A DNA stretch of 64,000 bases. Origin: Picocystis sp. L7. Its lineage: Eukaryota; Chlorophyta; Picocystophyceae; Picocystales; Picocystaceae. The translations under genes were made by a program, and so were the position numbers. The stretch is from the NCBI GenBank assembly GCA_020975725.1, contig QXJR01000019.1, positions 434,001-498,000 on the forward strand. Reading direction: 5' to 3'. Position 1 is the stretch's first letter. The number at the start of each line of letters is the position of its first letter. Shown here one piece after another: positions 8,939-20,059 of the stretch. Below the pieces are notes generated by a model, which saw only the letters and a list, made by a program, of their open reading frames with translations, made no database searches and was not told the DNA's origin.

Positions 8939-9796
8939 ATGCGTCCCGAAAAGCCTTGGGAACGCGCCCGTCGGACGTCCCAAGGAGACACGAACGACCA
9001 AGACGTGCGCCAGACCAGCGGTGCGGCCGCAAGCACCAGCCAGGCGCCGATGCCGGAGCCGTTCTGGCGCGGGATGGACGATCCCAACGCGAACGCCTAC
9101 GCCACAGGGAGCTATGGCGGATACGGCGGTGGATACGGTGGTGGATACGGTGGTGTGGGATACGGATCGAGTTATGGTGGCTATGGTGGTTTCGGCGGTA
9201 GCGGATACGGGTCGAATTATGGTGGCTATGGTGGCTATGGCGGCATGCAAGGTGGCGGATACGGCGGCTATGGCGGCATGCAAGGTGGCGGATACGGTGG
9301 CTATGGCGGCATGCAAGGTGGTGGATACGGTGGGATGTACGGACGTGGAACGTATGGCTTTGGGAGCGCGGGAAACGGACCAGGATACGGCTATGGAAGC
9401 GCACCGGGAGGCTTGCCTGGTCCAGGGGATGGGCCAGCTGGTAATCCAGAAAGACCATCAGGTCCTGCAGGAATGTACCAGTCCGCCATGCGCACTCTGC
9501 ATTCCGTCGTTAGCTTCTTTGGAAGGATTTCGTACCTTGTGGATCAAAACACCATAGCCCTGCACATGTTCATTGAGGCGCTCCTCAATCTCCTGGATCG
9601 TGCGGGGTGGCTTTACGGAGAACTGGCCAGGTTAGTACTCCGCATTCTCGGATTCAAACCGAAGGAACGAAAGAAAGCAGACGATGCCAGGGATGATGGG
9701 CAGGGTCCACCTGTGGGACCGCAAAGTCAACCTTCGGGCGCAACCCAAGGAACTTGGAATGAAGTCTGGCATTCGCCTCCTTTGAGAAAACAATAG
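8939..9796 (+). CDS. PEX13: Peroxin 13, peroxisomal docking protein
   Basis: 285 residues from the ATG at 8939. PEX13 is the membrane component of the peroxisomal matrix-protein docking complex. After a polar N-terminus (EPFWRGMDDPNANAYATG) comes a long YGG-type low-complexity domain, about residues 60-155, with the unit GGMQGGGYGGY repeated. A conserved helical region then carries membrane segments (HSVVSFFGRISYLVDQNT, MFIEALLNLLDRAGWLYGE). As in plant PEX13 there is no SH3 domain at the C-terminus, unlike fungi and animals. The reading frame is open for nearly 1 kb upstream, but that part is promoter sequence. TGTAA lies 62 bases past the stop. Confidence 0.85.
   Translation: MRPEKPWERARRTSQGDTNDQDVRQTSGAAASTSQAPMPEPFWRGMDDPNANAYATGSYGGYGGGYGGGYGGVGYGSSYGGYGGFGGSGYGSNYGGYGGYGGMQGGGYGGYGGMQGGGYGGYGGMQGGGYGGMYGRGTYGFGSAGNGPGYGYGSAPGGLPGPGDGPAGNPERPSGPAGMYQSAMRTLHSVVSFFGRISYLVDQNTIALHMFIEALLNLLDRAGWLYGELARLVLRILGFKPKERKKADDARDDGQGPPVGPQSQPSGATQGTWNEVWHSPPLRKQ
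9118..9340 (+). repeat. Tandem GGN/TAY repeats inside PEX13
   Basis: Degenerate 9-15 bp units rich in GGCGGATACGG and GGCTATGG, including three near-identical copies of about 33 bp around GGCGGCATGCAAGGTGG. They encode the YGG-rich domain of PEX13 and are likely length-variable. Confidence 0.7.
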
Positions 9797-9857
9797 GGTA
9801 GGATCTCCCACGTGCACCTTTCGGGAAATTCAGATCCTGGTATACGTACGATATCTG

Positions 9858-9862
9858 TGTAA
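9858..9862 (+). terminator. Putative polyadenylation signal TGTAA
   Basis: TGTAA 62 bases after the PEX13 stop. Confidence 0.45.
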
Positions 9863-9909
9863 TAATGCTTGGTGACAAATAGTTATATTCAACCCATTCA
9901 ATGCGACCT

Positions 9910-12588
9910 TCAGGCTTGCTCATATGCGCAGACACAATCAAACAGGTTCCCACCAAACAACGTTTCTGCCAAATGCTTGTTTTTCACCATTGCCAGTTTG
10001 AGCGAATCGCAGCTGAACTTTGCATGCAGATTCGTATGAATTGCACGACCCATACCTATGAGAACCACAAGATCAGCGCTCTCGCTTGCATCACAAAGCT
10101 CACAGCTCACCCTGCTCAAATCTATGCAGGGCCCTCCGGCCCCTGTCCCGATAACAAAAACTGCGGCATCCTGATGAGGTTGCCGCTTCTCTGCTGCACT
10201 TTCTCTATTCTTCGATGCTTCCAAGGCTTTCCTGAATTCCCTGTCAAATCCAGCAACATCGCCCAGAATCTGCGAAAGTTCCTCCGAGGTTATGTCGTTT
10301 ACGGCTGGACTCGTATTGGCTGCCAGCACAACGTCTGCACCCAGCCTAAGCAAGGCACGAGCAAATGGGAGGACCCCAAGGACAACATCTGCTCCAGAGT
10401 TGTCGCAAAATATCACTGCTCTGTGGTAAAATGTTTCGTTTTTCAACCGATGATTCCAATTGGAACAGAAGTCGTCCAGCTGATCCACCCTCCACGGGCG
10501 ATTGCCAAGCCTTTCCCTTGCCGCCTGGTATGAAGATATAATATCATGCTGGGAGTAGATTTCATCGCATGCAGCAGCACCCCAGTCGAACAGATTTCCA
10601 GCCAACACCCCTTGTATGAGTAGGGAAAGGTAGCTACACGAACCCTCCAGACTTTCGCCATCGTGGGACTCAATAAGGTCAAGCTCCTGTAACAAATGAG
10701 GGAGGGCAGCCACAGAGGCTTCACTCTCTCGTTTCTTTTCATTGCAGTACGCATCTCTGAAACCAAACTCGCGAAGGCAATCCTCCCTGGCTTCAAGCAG
10801 GACGGCCAGCGAGAGCCTACCGTACGCACTTGGCTCACTTTTCAAGCGCAGAAGCCTCTTTGCGAAGGCAGTTGCAAACGCCTCCCCCCGCGTTACCGCT
10901 CCTGGTTTCATGTCTGATGAAATGGCTTGCGCTTTGGTGGAAGGAAGGCGCTTGAGTAGAGCATCAATCCAGTAATTCCTTGCTTCGGAATCAGATGCAA
11001 GATCCAGTGTATCAGGCACATAGGACAATTCATCCTTGATGAGTGGGAAAGGGCGCATTCTTGGTTCTACATGAAGCACCCCGACCCTCAACATTTCTGC
11101 ATCAGATAGTGATCCTACGTGGTACAGGCCTTGAGGATCCTCTCCAACACCGTCAGATGCCACATGGCAACTTTTCATGTGGGAATCCTTGAAGGCGTCC
11201 TCCACATTGAACATCTCTCCCCTTGCAAGGCTAGAAGGAGGCGTATGCGAAGCAGGAAACCGCTCGACAAAGTGACTACGATCGTAAGAAAGCTGGTGCA
11301 GAGGCCGCACCCTTGAGGGTTCAACTCCTGTACCCCCTTCGTGATCCTCCAGCGCGGCTTCTCTAGCAATCTCTTCCGCTCGGTATCTGCTAACTTCGGG
11401 GCTGCCGGAAGGACCCTGTAAATGTTCCCGATCCTGTTCATTCATCAAAAATGCTCCTACTGCCCCCAAGAAACCTTCATGCCGAAGGTAAAGCGCTTTC
11501 ATAGTTCCCTTTGAGAAATAGTCGATGGCAAAACTGATGGTTTCCATAGTATACGTGTGTCCTCGGATGAAGAAACCACCAAAAAAAACCCTCTTCACTC
11601 CAAATCGCATGGCGTTCAAGTAGGCAATTTGTGCGATGTTATAGGCAATCAGACGGAGCAAGCTCAAGGCCAAGTCTGCTTTGTTGTAGTCAGGGAGGTC
11701 CAGGTTCAAGCAAGCGACCTTTCCGAAGCTGGACGCAATCGTAGAAGCGCTCAATCCATGAGATGCATAATCCCTTCCTCCATAGATGTCGCCAACCAGC
11801 ATGTCTACCTTGGCGTTGTCCCCTTTCGAGCTCATTTGCAGCATTTCATCGAAATTCTCGCATCCCGTGAGGAGCCTGCACAGCCCCCAGAAAGTCCCTC
11901 CTCCTATGCTGGTTCCGCTGACTCGTTCGTATTGCTTGTCCCCATCTACTCGTATCATGCTGACTCCGGAACCTATGCTGACCAGCAGGAAAGGAAAGAG
12001 TCCTTCTTTTTCTTCTTGGAAGGCGGATGGTATCTTGACGAAGCTTTTTTCTCCTTGGAAGAAGGTGAAGGCTTCGTCCCGGATGGAACGCAACAGGAAC
12101 ACGGCTCCTGTCACCAAGCACGTCATTTCGTCTTCTTTGACCAGGATCATTCCGAGTTTGCTTCGGAAGAGCTCTGCATACTTGAATGCTCCTCCTCCTG
12201 TGGCTCGTATGGAGGACGATCGGTTCATTTCTTCGCTCCGAGAAGCGATGAATTCCACCACGCGATGGATTTGGTTGGTTTCGAACTTGACGAAGTGCAG
12301 TTGTCCTCCGGCGGAGGTCCCTGCGTCTTCTCCTCTTTCGTTCGAGGACGGTGCGAAGTAGACCATTTTGACCAGCGATCCACCGATGTCGAGCGCCAGG
12401 TGCGGCACGAACTCCCTGTTTTGGTTGGGCAGTGCGATGCTCGGCGCACCCAATCCTTTCGTCGGATCCTCCTTTCCATCGCTTCTGTCCCTGCGTTCGT
12501 GTGCGTTTCCTTCCTCCACCCCGTCCATGTGTCCTGGGTTCACGATGCTCGCTCCAGACACGTCCAGCGAGCTGCTGGATCGATGCAT
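9910..12588 (-). CDS. PANK2: Pantothenate kinase fused to DUF89 phosphatase (plant PANK2 type)
   Basis: 892 residues, close to the roughly 900 of Arabidopsis PANK2. The N-terminal half is a type II pantothenate kinase: phosphate loop LALDIGGSLVKMVYF, ATGGGAFKY, LLVSIGSGVSMIRV and SGTSIGGGTFWGLCRLL are all visible. This enzyme phosphorylates pantothenate, the first step of CoA synthesis. The C-terminal third is a DUF89/ARMT-type metal-dependent phosphatase with VIFCDNSGADVVLGVLPFAR and AANTSPAVNDIT, the fold proposed to hydrolyse damaged pantetheine phosphates. Start chosen at the ATG at 12588, followed by a polar, disordered leader; a much longer upstream frame is promoter sequence. Whether the kinase half is active cannot be read with certainty, because some PANK4-type homologues are inactive. 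Confidence 0.9.
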   Translation of the reverse strand: MHRSSSSLDVSGASIVNPGHMDGVEEGNAHERRDRSDGKEDPTKGLGAPSIALPNQNREFVPHLALDIGGSLVKMVYFAPSSNERGEDAGTSAGGQLHFVKFETNQIHRVVEFIASRSEEMNRSSSIRATGGGAFKYAELFRSKLGMILVKEDEMTCLVTGAVFLLRSIRDEAFTFFQGEKSFVKIPSAFQEEKEGLFPFLLVSIGSGVSMIRVDGDKQYERVSGTSIGGGTFWGLCRLLTGCENFDEMLQMSSKGDNAKVDMLVGDIYGGRDYASHGLSASTIASSFGKVACLNLDLPDYNKADLALSLLRLIAYNIAQIAYLNAMRFGVKRVFFGGFFIRGHTYTMETISFAIDYFSKGTMKALYLRHEGFLGAVGAFLMNEQDREHLQGPSGSPEVSRYRAEEIAREAALEDHEGGTGVEPSRVRPLHQLSYDRSHFVERFPASHTPPSSLARGEMFNVEDAFKDSHMKSCHVASDGVGEDPQGLYHVGSLSDAEMLRVGVLHVEPRMRPFPLIKDELSYVPDTLDLASDSEARNYWIDALLKRLPSTKAQAISSDMKPGAVTRGEAFATAFAKRLLRLKSEPSAYGRLSLAVLLEAREDCLREFGFRDAYCNEKKRESEASVAALPHLLQELDLIESHDGESLEGSCSYLSLLIQGVLAGNLFDWGAAACDEIYSQHDIISSYQAARERLGNRPWRVDQLDDFCSNWNHRLKNETFYHRAVIFCDNSGADVVLGVLPFARALLRLGADVVLAANTSPAVNDITSEELSQILGDVAGFDREFRKALEASKNRESAAEKRQPHQDAAVFVIGTGAGGPCIDLSRVSCELCDASESADLVVLIGMGRAIHTNLHAKFSCDSLKLAMVKNKHLAETLFGGNLFDCVCAYEQA

Positions 12589-12777
12589 GGCCGTGAAACA
12601 GAAGCGAAACGCGCACGTGTGCGCATGCGCTTCCGACACGTGAAAAGTCCCATCGGGAACGCCTGGATCCTTGGACCCCAAAGGTCGGGGATAGAAGGGA
12701 AGGGATCCCTTTCCTCTCCCTTTCTCCATTCCCTTTTCGTCGGGGACGTCGATCGACCCGGGTTCCCGTCTCTCCCG

Positions 12778-12792
12778 CCCCTTTCGAAAGGG
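12778..12792. promoter_or_regulatory. TTCGAA-core palindrome upstream of PANK2
   Basis: CCCCTTTCGAAAGGG, 190 bp upstream of the start at 12588. Confidence 0.4.
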
Positions 12793-13103
12793 ACACGTCC
12801 TCGGGTTCGTAGCCGAAGGAGGACGGGGTCTGACCCAGGACGGGATCGGGCGTGGGGGAGGGGGGGGTACTCGAGGGGTGGAGAGACCCATGGGAAGGGA
12901 CTCGTCCAACCGCACCGCCACGAACGTAAAGGTCCGTGTGCGCGCCGTCGATCGAGGTGGGAAGAGACGGAAAGGGAGGGGTTCCAAACCAAAGTGGACG
13001 TGCCTGTACGTGGTTGTTGTTACGGGTCCAAGCACACCCACGTGCATGGCGCAGACCATCGTCCTGGAGAGACCCAAACCAGAAGAAGGGGTCCGACCGT
13101 CGA

Positions 13104-14134
13104 CTAGTAGAAAAACCCAAGCACCTAATCACACGCAAACCCAGGATCGAAGCGACGCGTGACAAACGTCGAAACACAAGCGTGCGAAAGGAAGACCATC
13201 CCCCCATGACAAAACAGGACGTGTCAGTTCAGTTCGTCCAAGCTCTCCCCTCCAAAGGCCGACCGGTTCGCCGTCGTCGAGTGTCCTGGACGTACCTTGC
13301 CTCCCACCTTCTTCCTGCGTGCTTCCTCGTGGTCCATGATGCCGGCGGACGTGGTGAGCACGATGACGCCAAACAGACGGGATGGAAGCAGACGTTCGAT
13401 CCATTTCTCGATGTCGGCGTGGCCGATGTCGAAGCGGGGAGAGATGACGCCGCACTTGTTCAGGCGCCCGTTCAACTCCACCACGATCTTGCCTGCACGT
13501 CCATCGTCCACGATCTCGAACTCTCCTATGTAGCCTGTGTTTCGCATCCATTCGTCGTTTTCGCGCGATCCCACGTCAGCCTCTCGTTCCTTCCGTCGAA
13601 ACCTGTCTGGGTTTCCCTCGTGGTCGTCCCCTCTGGATCCCTTGTCCCGAGCGGCGTCCGTTTGTGGGACGCGCACGTGTCCAGGTCTTCGTTTTCGCGT
13701 CCTTCCTTTCTCGCTTCGATCTCTTGGCACGCGTTGGAATGCGCTGTTTTGCCGGCCAAGGTCTTGGTGTGCAGAACCCTCGTCCTTCGTCTTGGATTCC
13801 GTCGCCATCCTTCCCGGTTGGTTCCTCGATCACCAACCCTCCTTTTTCCTTTCCCTTTGCGTTTCGTCGATCCGCTTTCTTCCTTCTCGTGGCAGGCAAC
13901 TTCGTCTCGTTCGTTTGGCATGGGACCCGCCTCCACCTCCCATCTCCCCATTCGCGCGTGTGTGTTTCTCCACCCTCGTCGTTCCCTTCTTCCTCACTCA
14001 CCGTGCTTCTGCATGACTTGCAAGAACTTGACGACCACCTTGGAGGAGGGCCTGATCATCACCTGCCTCTTCCCCCTCTTCTCTGCGTTGGACATGGTCT
14101 TGAGTGCATCGGCAAGCACGCTCACGCGCACCAT
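13104..14134 (-). CDS. RPS15A: Cytosolic ribosomal protein uS8 (S15a), three exons
   Basis: Exons 14134-14002, 13534-13296 and 13124-13104 join to exactly 130 residues, the invariant length of eukaryotic uS8. Exon 1 begins [20 protein letters not shown]. Exon 2 carries [11 protein letters not shown] and [17 protein letters not shown]. Exon 3 is only 21 nt and encodes VLGFFY plus stop. The intron donors are GTGAGT and GTACGT, and the acceptors ACAG and TTAG; sizes are 467 and 171 nt. Both junctions rebuild conserved residues ([10 protein letters not shown] and GGK|VLGFFY). Part of the 40S subunit. The GA-rich tract at 14230 lies upstream, in the region shared with divergent DNAJC11. Confidence 0.95.
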
Positions 14135-14229
14135 CGTCCCTTGGGTGGCGGCGTGTCGCTCTGGTCCTCTCCTCTCCCCCTCTTGGCGGCGCCCCCCTCC
14201 CCCTCTCCCACCCACTCACCCGGTGCCTC

Positions 14230-14410
14230 CCTGCCTGGCTGGGCGAGTCTGAGAGAGAGGAGGGGGAGAGAGGGAGAGGGAGAGCAGGGAGAGGGAGAGA
14301 GAGGGAGGGAGAGAGAGAGGGAGAGGGGAAGAGAGGGAGAGGGAGGGAGAGAGAGAGGGGAAGAGAGGGAGGGAGGGAGGGAGGGAGAGGAGGGAGAGGG
14401 AGTTGGGACG
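14230..14410 (+). repeat. Purine (GGGAGA)n tract before DNAJC11
   Basis: About 180 bp almost wholly of G and A on the + strand, built on GAGGGAGA units, ending a few bases before the DNAJC11 ATG. It is probably 5' UTR or core promoter. The translated version (Glu/Gly/Arg repeats) is not credible as protein. Confidence 0.7.
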
Positions 14411-14415
14411 TCGGG

Positions 14416-16233
14416 ATGGAGGGTGGCGGAACCTCGAGCCGCATGGGATCCGAGGAGGAAGCAGGAGAGGGAGGCGAGGAAAACGGAGGGATGTACCAAG
14501 TGCTGCACCTGGCCAAAGGGGCAGACACCGAACAGGTGAAGAGAGCCTATCGCAACCTCGCCAGCAGGTGCCATCCAGACAAACACAAACAACCGATAGA
14601 CAGGGAAGCGGCGCAAGAGACCTTCCGTAGAATCAAAGAAGCCTACGAAGTGCTCGTGGACGAACAGGCGAGGGAAGTGCACGACAAACACGGACCGGAA
14701 GCAGCCAAAGAAATGCTGAGGTGCAAAGCGCAAGGGAAGACCTATCGAGGGGACGGAGACGGCACCGAAGGACAAAGGAACGACATGGAAGACGAAGAAG
14801 AAGATGCGGGAGAAGTTGGAGCGTACGTGGATCCGGAAGAACTCTTCCGAAGGTTTGCCAAATGGAGAAGAGAACAGTACGAGGCGGAACTGGATGCGAC
14901 CACCAACTACCGCGGCGTCTATGCCTTCGGATTCAACGCGGCCAATGCGCTCAGGCCGTACGACAAGAGCGCCTCCAGGATACCAGAACTCACCAGCGCT
15001 GCCATCAGTGCCAGCGCGACCGTGCCCGTCACCAGGAAGGACTACCTGAACCTGGGCGGAAACGTGGTCACCAGAAGAGGGGTCGGAGGTGGATCCGTCA
15101 ACCTGGGCTGGAGACACGCCTTCGAAGACGAAGCTGGATCCACGCTGGAAGGATCCGCCACCCTTGGTGCACGCACCCTATTCACGGCCGCCACCTCCAG
15201 GAGGATCTCGGAACACTGCGAAGCCAACTTCGCCGCCGCCTACGAACCCGGAGATGGAATCACCCTGTCGGTGAGCAGCCAACAGGAATTGGGAGAGCAC
15301 ACCCAAGGGGAATTTGGATGGACCCTAGGACCTGCAGGTGGCCTGCAACTTTTGCTGTCTCATCAACGTGGGAAATGGGACCTGCGAGGGGACGTCAAGG
15401 TGGGATTGGGAGGGTTGGGAGTGAGCCTGGTTGCGCTCAAACGTCTCTCCAAGAGGCTGTACGCACGCCTGGCAGCACGGATGGGAACGTCGGGGGCAGA
15501 CGTGGAGGCCGGATTTGGTGGACGGGTCAGTGAGCGGAGCTCCGCGGCACTCTCCTTCGTCGCCGGCCTGCAAGGCACACTGGCCAAGATCAAGATCTCC
15601 AGGGCGGGTGGACACAAGCTCCTCCTTCCGGTGGCCCTGTCTCCTGTATTGGACGTGGAGGCGGCCCTTGCCTTGGTAGCCGTGGCCGGGCTCACCACCG
15701 TGGGTGCGATTGTGGCGAGCCAAGCGCAGGAAACCTACAATAAGAAAAAGACTCGAGAGAAGTTGGAGCAACGACACCAGCGGTACGAGCAGGATTGTCG
15801 TGTGGTGCGTCCTTCTGCTCAACGTTCGCGCGGTATGGAGAGCAGGAGGGGCGGGTTGGTGATCCTGGGTGCGCTGTACGGAGATTTGAGCAAGGTGGGA
15901 AGGCAGGAACTGTTGCAGCGGATGGATGCTCGGACCAGAGCGGCATTGGAGGATCCGGAGGGGGGCATGTTTGTGGAAGGCCTCCCATGTCCAGCAGGGC
16001 AGTCTTGGATCGACGTGACGGATGCGGTACAATTCTTGGTGGAGGGCGGCAGGTTGTTGATCCAGGGAGGTGTGAACAAGAGCGGCATGCTTGGATTTTA
16101 CGACGTGGCACCCGGACGGAAGAAGGCGTTGTCCATACGTTACCTGTTCCGAGACCAGCCTCACGAGTGCATGGTGGTGGGCGATGAAGAGCTGTCGGCT
16201 CCCATGTCCAGTCACAAGGTTCGTACTTGGTAA
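14416..16233 (+). CDS. DNAJC11: DNAJC11-type J-domain protein
   Basis: 605 residues. The J domain occupies about residues 25-95 (YQVLHLAKGADTEQVKRAYR) with the HPD tripeptide in SRCHPDKHKQ. A long beta-rich middle region with regularly alternating polar and hydrophobic residues follows, typical of DNAJC11. A DUF3395 domain closes the protein (ILGALYGDLSK ... WIDVTDAVQFLVEGGRL). The human protein is 559 residues. DNAJC11 acts at the mitochondrial inner/outer membrane contact with MICOS, and a co-chaperone role in cristae organisation is expected here. The start is the ATG right after the GA-rich tract. No intron is needed. Confidence 0.85.
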   Translation: MEGGGTSSRMGSEEEAGEGGEENGGMYQVLHLAKGADTEQVKRAYRNLASRCHPDKHKQPIDREAAQETFRRIKEAYEVLVDEQAREVHDKHGPEAAKEMLRCKAQGKTYRGDGDGTEGQRNDMEDEEEDAGEVGAYVDPEELFRRFAKWRREQYEAELDATTNYRGVYAFGFNAANALRPYDKSASRIPELTSAAISASATVPVTRKDYLNLGGNVVTRRGVGGGSVNLGWRHAFEDEAGSTLEGSATLGARTLFTAATSRRISEHCEANFAAAYEPGDGITLSVSSQQELGEHTQGEFGWTLGPAGGLQLLLSHQRGKWDLRGDVKVGLGGLGVSLVALKRLSKRLYARLAARMGTSGADVEAGFGGRVSERSSAALSFVAGLQGTLAKIKISRAGGHKLLLPVALSPVLDVEAALALVAVAGLTTVGAIVASQAQETYNKKKTREKLEQRHQRYEQDCRVVRPSAQRSRGMESRRGGLVILGALYGDLSKVGRQELLQRMDARTRAALEDPEGGMFVEGLPCPAGQSWIDVTDAVQFLVEGGRLLIQGGVNKSGMLGFYDVAPGRKKALSIRYLFRDQPHECMVVGDEELSAPMSSHKVRTW

Positions 16234-16701
16234 TTTCCTGGGTTTGTCGTTTCCTCCACCTCGTAGGATGGGGGGGTGGACTTGTCCCACCCGCCCTGGT
16301 CATCGACCTCCACAACCTCCTCTTCGGTCCGCTGCGATCCAACCCCCTCCCAACCCGGTCTTCCCTCGCACCCGAATCGACGCAGGGAACCTTTCCCGAC
16401 GAGGATCCCTATCCCCGGCCAGCAGGGGCAGCAGTCCCGGGCGAAGGACCGGTCGAACCCGTGGATGGGATCCGTTTGATTGGGAGAGAAAGGGTGGGAC
16501 GTCCCATGGATGACCGGGGAACCGACCCCAACGGGCAGACCTGGAGGGAGGACCCCGAGTCCGAGTGGGGTTTGAGAGGGGGACAGGGGGGGTGTGAGAC
16601 GTTGAGAGGTGGAGAGGGGAGGGGAGAGGGATCCAGCACGCCATCGACGAAGCCATTGCACGTGGCGTCGTCGGAGCTGCCGTCGCGCAGGCGTTCGGGC
16701 G
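16234..16701. other. Intergenic promoter interval
   Basis: About 470 bp between two + strand genes. It is G-rich near the end, with scattered TCGAACC words. No gene recognised. Confidence 0.4.
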
Positions 16702-17662
16702 ATGGCGGTCGCCCTGCTGGGTCGAAAGCGGTCAGCCTGGGAAGAAGAAACCGCACTCGCCTGGACGGAAGACGCGAGGGGCGCCAAGCGGACCAAACGG
16801 TGCCGCAGGAGCCGAGAGAAACTGATCCGGCTGAAGGAAGACTTCCCGGACATGGACGAAACGGTGCGTTCGACGACGAACGAAAGACATGGATGGAAAG
16901 AAACCATCGTCTCAAAGGAAAAGAACGAACGCGAGAAGCGCTCGGGAAAGAAGCCACGCCGGAAACGAAACCCTCGTTGCACCCGAGACCTGAGCACGAT
17001 CGCTGACGGACACACGCGTGTGCGACGAAACGGAACAGACGCTGAAACATGTGCTCGACAGCTGTGGAGACGACCTGGAAGAAGCCATTCAGAGCTTGCA
17101 AGCGCTGAAGCTCGCCGCAGGACAGTGCGAAGAGAGGCTCTTGGCGGCCAAGACCACCGTGGACGTCGGACAAGGAACGAACGCCACGTACCCAAACGGT
17201 GCGACGACGGATGCCAAGGTTCGAGGAGCCGCGAAGGAAAAGGAAGCAGCGCAGCCGATGGCGGCGGGATCCAGCGTCGAACGTACAGCTGGAGACTGGG
17301 TGGAAATCGTGGTGGGGGAGATGTCCAAGTCTGCAGATATGGACGATGCCAGGAAGAGAGCAGCGAATCTGCTGGAAAAGTTCGAACAGGATGTCCTCCA
17401 GGCAAGCGGGGTTGAAAGGGAAAGGGTAAGGCAGCTCTTGGAGGAGAATGCGATCTTGAAACGTGCGGTGAACATCCAAAACCAGCGCATTGCTGAGGCT
17501 GCGGAAAAAGATAAAGAAATCAACCACCTCAGGCAGGTGCTCGCGCAATGCCAGGAGCAGTTGCACAAAGCAGAACTGAACCAATACGCACTTGCCATGC
17601 ACTTGAGACAAGCAACAGGAGAAGGCGCAGTGGACCACACAAGGCTCCCTGATGTCTACTGA
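16702..17662 (+). CDS. CUE-domain protein (plant ubiquitin-binding family)
   Basis: Exons 16702-16863 and 17039-17662, 175-nt intron (GTGCGT...ACAG), 260 residues. The N-terminus MAVALLGRKRS resembles the start of Arabidopsis CUE-domain proteins such as At5g32440. The CUE domain is split by the intron: LKEDFPDMDET joins TLKHVLDSCGDDLEEAIQ. CUE binds monoubiquitin through the F-P pair. The rest is low complexity followed by a coiled coil (about 180-245) with heptads such as LLEENAILKRAVNIQNQRI. The pathway is not deducible. TGTAA lies 33 bases past the stop. Confidence 0.75.
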
Positions 17663-17694
17663 AGGGGATTGCACAGGATAACAGTCGCTTTTTT

Positions 17695-17699
17695 TGTAA
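17695..17699 (+). terminator. Putative polyadenylation signal TGTAA
   Basis: TGTAA 33 bases after the stop of the CUE-domain gene, before the convergent NDUFV2 3' end at 17750. Confidence 0.45.
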
Positions 17700-17749
17700 A
17701 ACATTTTCCAAGCTACCGGTGTAGCAACATTTGCATCGTACACATGTAC

Positions 17750-18985
<1,236 letters not shown>

Positions 18986-19015
18986 CCTCGCTCGAAGGCG
19001 CTCGCGAAGGCGCAC

Positions 19016-19361
19016 GTTCTGGCCGAACCCTAGGGCCTGCAGTTAAGTGTAGGGTTTAGTTATCGGTTCGGGACCGGGGGTGGGGCTCGTCGGTTGGACA
19101 CGAGACAGGGGCGAGAGGGGTAGGGTTGGAGGGGACGAGTCCAGGGCCAGCATGCCGACTAGAAAGGGACGGGGACGAGGCAGAGATGGTGCGAACGAGG
19201 AGAGGAGAGTGTCAGGAGAGGATTTCGTTTCCATTCGAAAGGAAAGGCAGGATGGCGGACGTGGGTGCACACAGGGCGGCCTTGAAGTGGACCGACGCCT
19301 GCACCGCAGTCCGTCCCTTATTCATCTAGGTGCAAAAAGGCCAAGACTTCTCACACCAACC
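19016..19361. other. Interval between NDUFV2 and the 19.4-20.0 kb gene
   Basis: Contains TAGGGTTTAG (a telo-box-like word) near 19050, upstream of NDUFV2. No gene recognised. Confidence 0.4.
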
Positions 19362-20031
19362 CTACCATGCGCAGGTGTGGACCGGTCCGTGGGTACTCTG
19401 CGCCGGTTTCAGGCGGTGCCTGTCCCTCTCCAACAGGATCCATGGCACTGCCTCCGAATCATGCACCACCCTTCCAACCAACAGGTGCATATCGTACAGC
19501 GGCAAAGAAGCATCGATCAGGCGTGCTGTGGGCAGGCGTTCGGTGGCTTTAAATTGCGCCGCCTTGAAGGGTCGTTGGCACAACCACATCCGAACGTCGC
19601 GTGGAATGGAGCACCCGTGGTGCTGCAATTGCACCAACGCGGAGCGTTCGCGATCAAGGTAGGTTCTTCTGGTTTGTTGGAGGGTTCGGAGGGGACTCTC
19701 GTTTTCGTCCGTCGCTTTGCCTACGCACTGGTCCTGCTTGTTTCACCACTTTCTTACCGGTTTCGTCGACATCCCACACGACGACGTCGACCATCTTCGC
19801 TTCGTCCGCGGCGGCCCTGACCCCTGCAACGACGGCACCCATGAGTGCACCTGCGAACGCACCACTGACACGTCCGAGTGCGCTTCCCAGCCAGACCGCG
19901 GCTTCTTCGGGTTCTTCTCTGGCCCATCTCACCAATTGGACGGGTGTCTTTACCCTCACCACGCTCCTTGCGATCGTCCCTTTCTCTTTTCCTCCCGTTC
20001 GCTTGGCTTCGGCACGAACACGCACCGCCAT
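19362..20031 (-). CDS. Unrecognised two-exon protein with a 37-nt intron
   Basis: Not recognised. Exon 1 (20031-19758) starts MAVRVRAEAKRTGGKEKG, a basic organelle-type leader. It then has an Ala/Gly-rich hydrophobic helix (SGAFAGALMGAVVAGVRAA) and an acidic end. Exon 2 (19720-19362) continues in frame for 119 codons to TAG, with segments such as LIDASLPLYDMHLLVGRVV. The intron is GTAAGA...CGTAG, 37 nt, and joins a phase-1 end to the only long downstream frame. Without splicing the frame ends after about 37 further poor-quality codons. The product would be 210 residues, possibly plastid. A GA-rich tract on the sense strand precedes the start, as for DNAJC11. Expression is unproven. Confidence 0.45.
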
Positions 20032-20059
20032 CGCCAAACGACCTGTCGCACACGTCCTC

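Noticed and set aside
9118-9340. Repeat array considered as CRISPR-like
   Set aside because: Units are contiguous, without spacers, and encode the YGG domain of PEX13 in a eukaryotic genome.
11557-13107. 516-codon + frame antisense to PANK2
   Set aside because: Shadow of a strongly conserved minus-strand gene.
14230-14410. GA tract read as Glu/Gly/Arg-repeat coding sequence
   Set aside because: Simple repeat upstream of DNAJC11; the J domain begins after the ATG at 14416.
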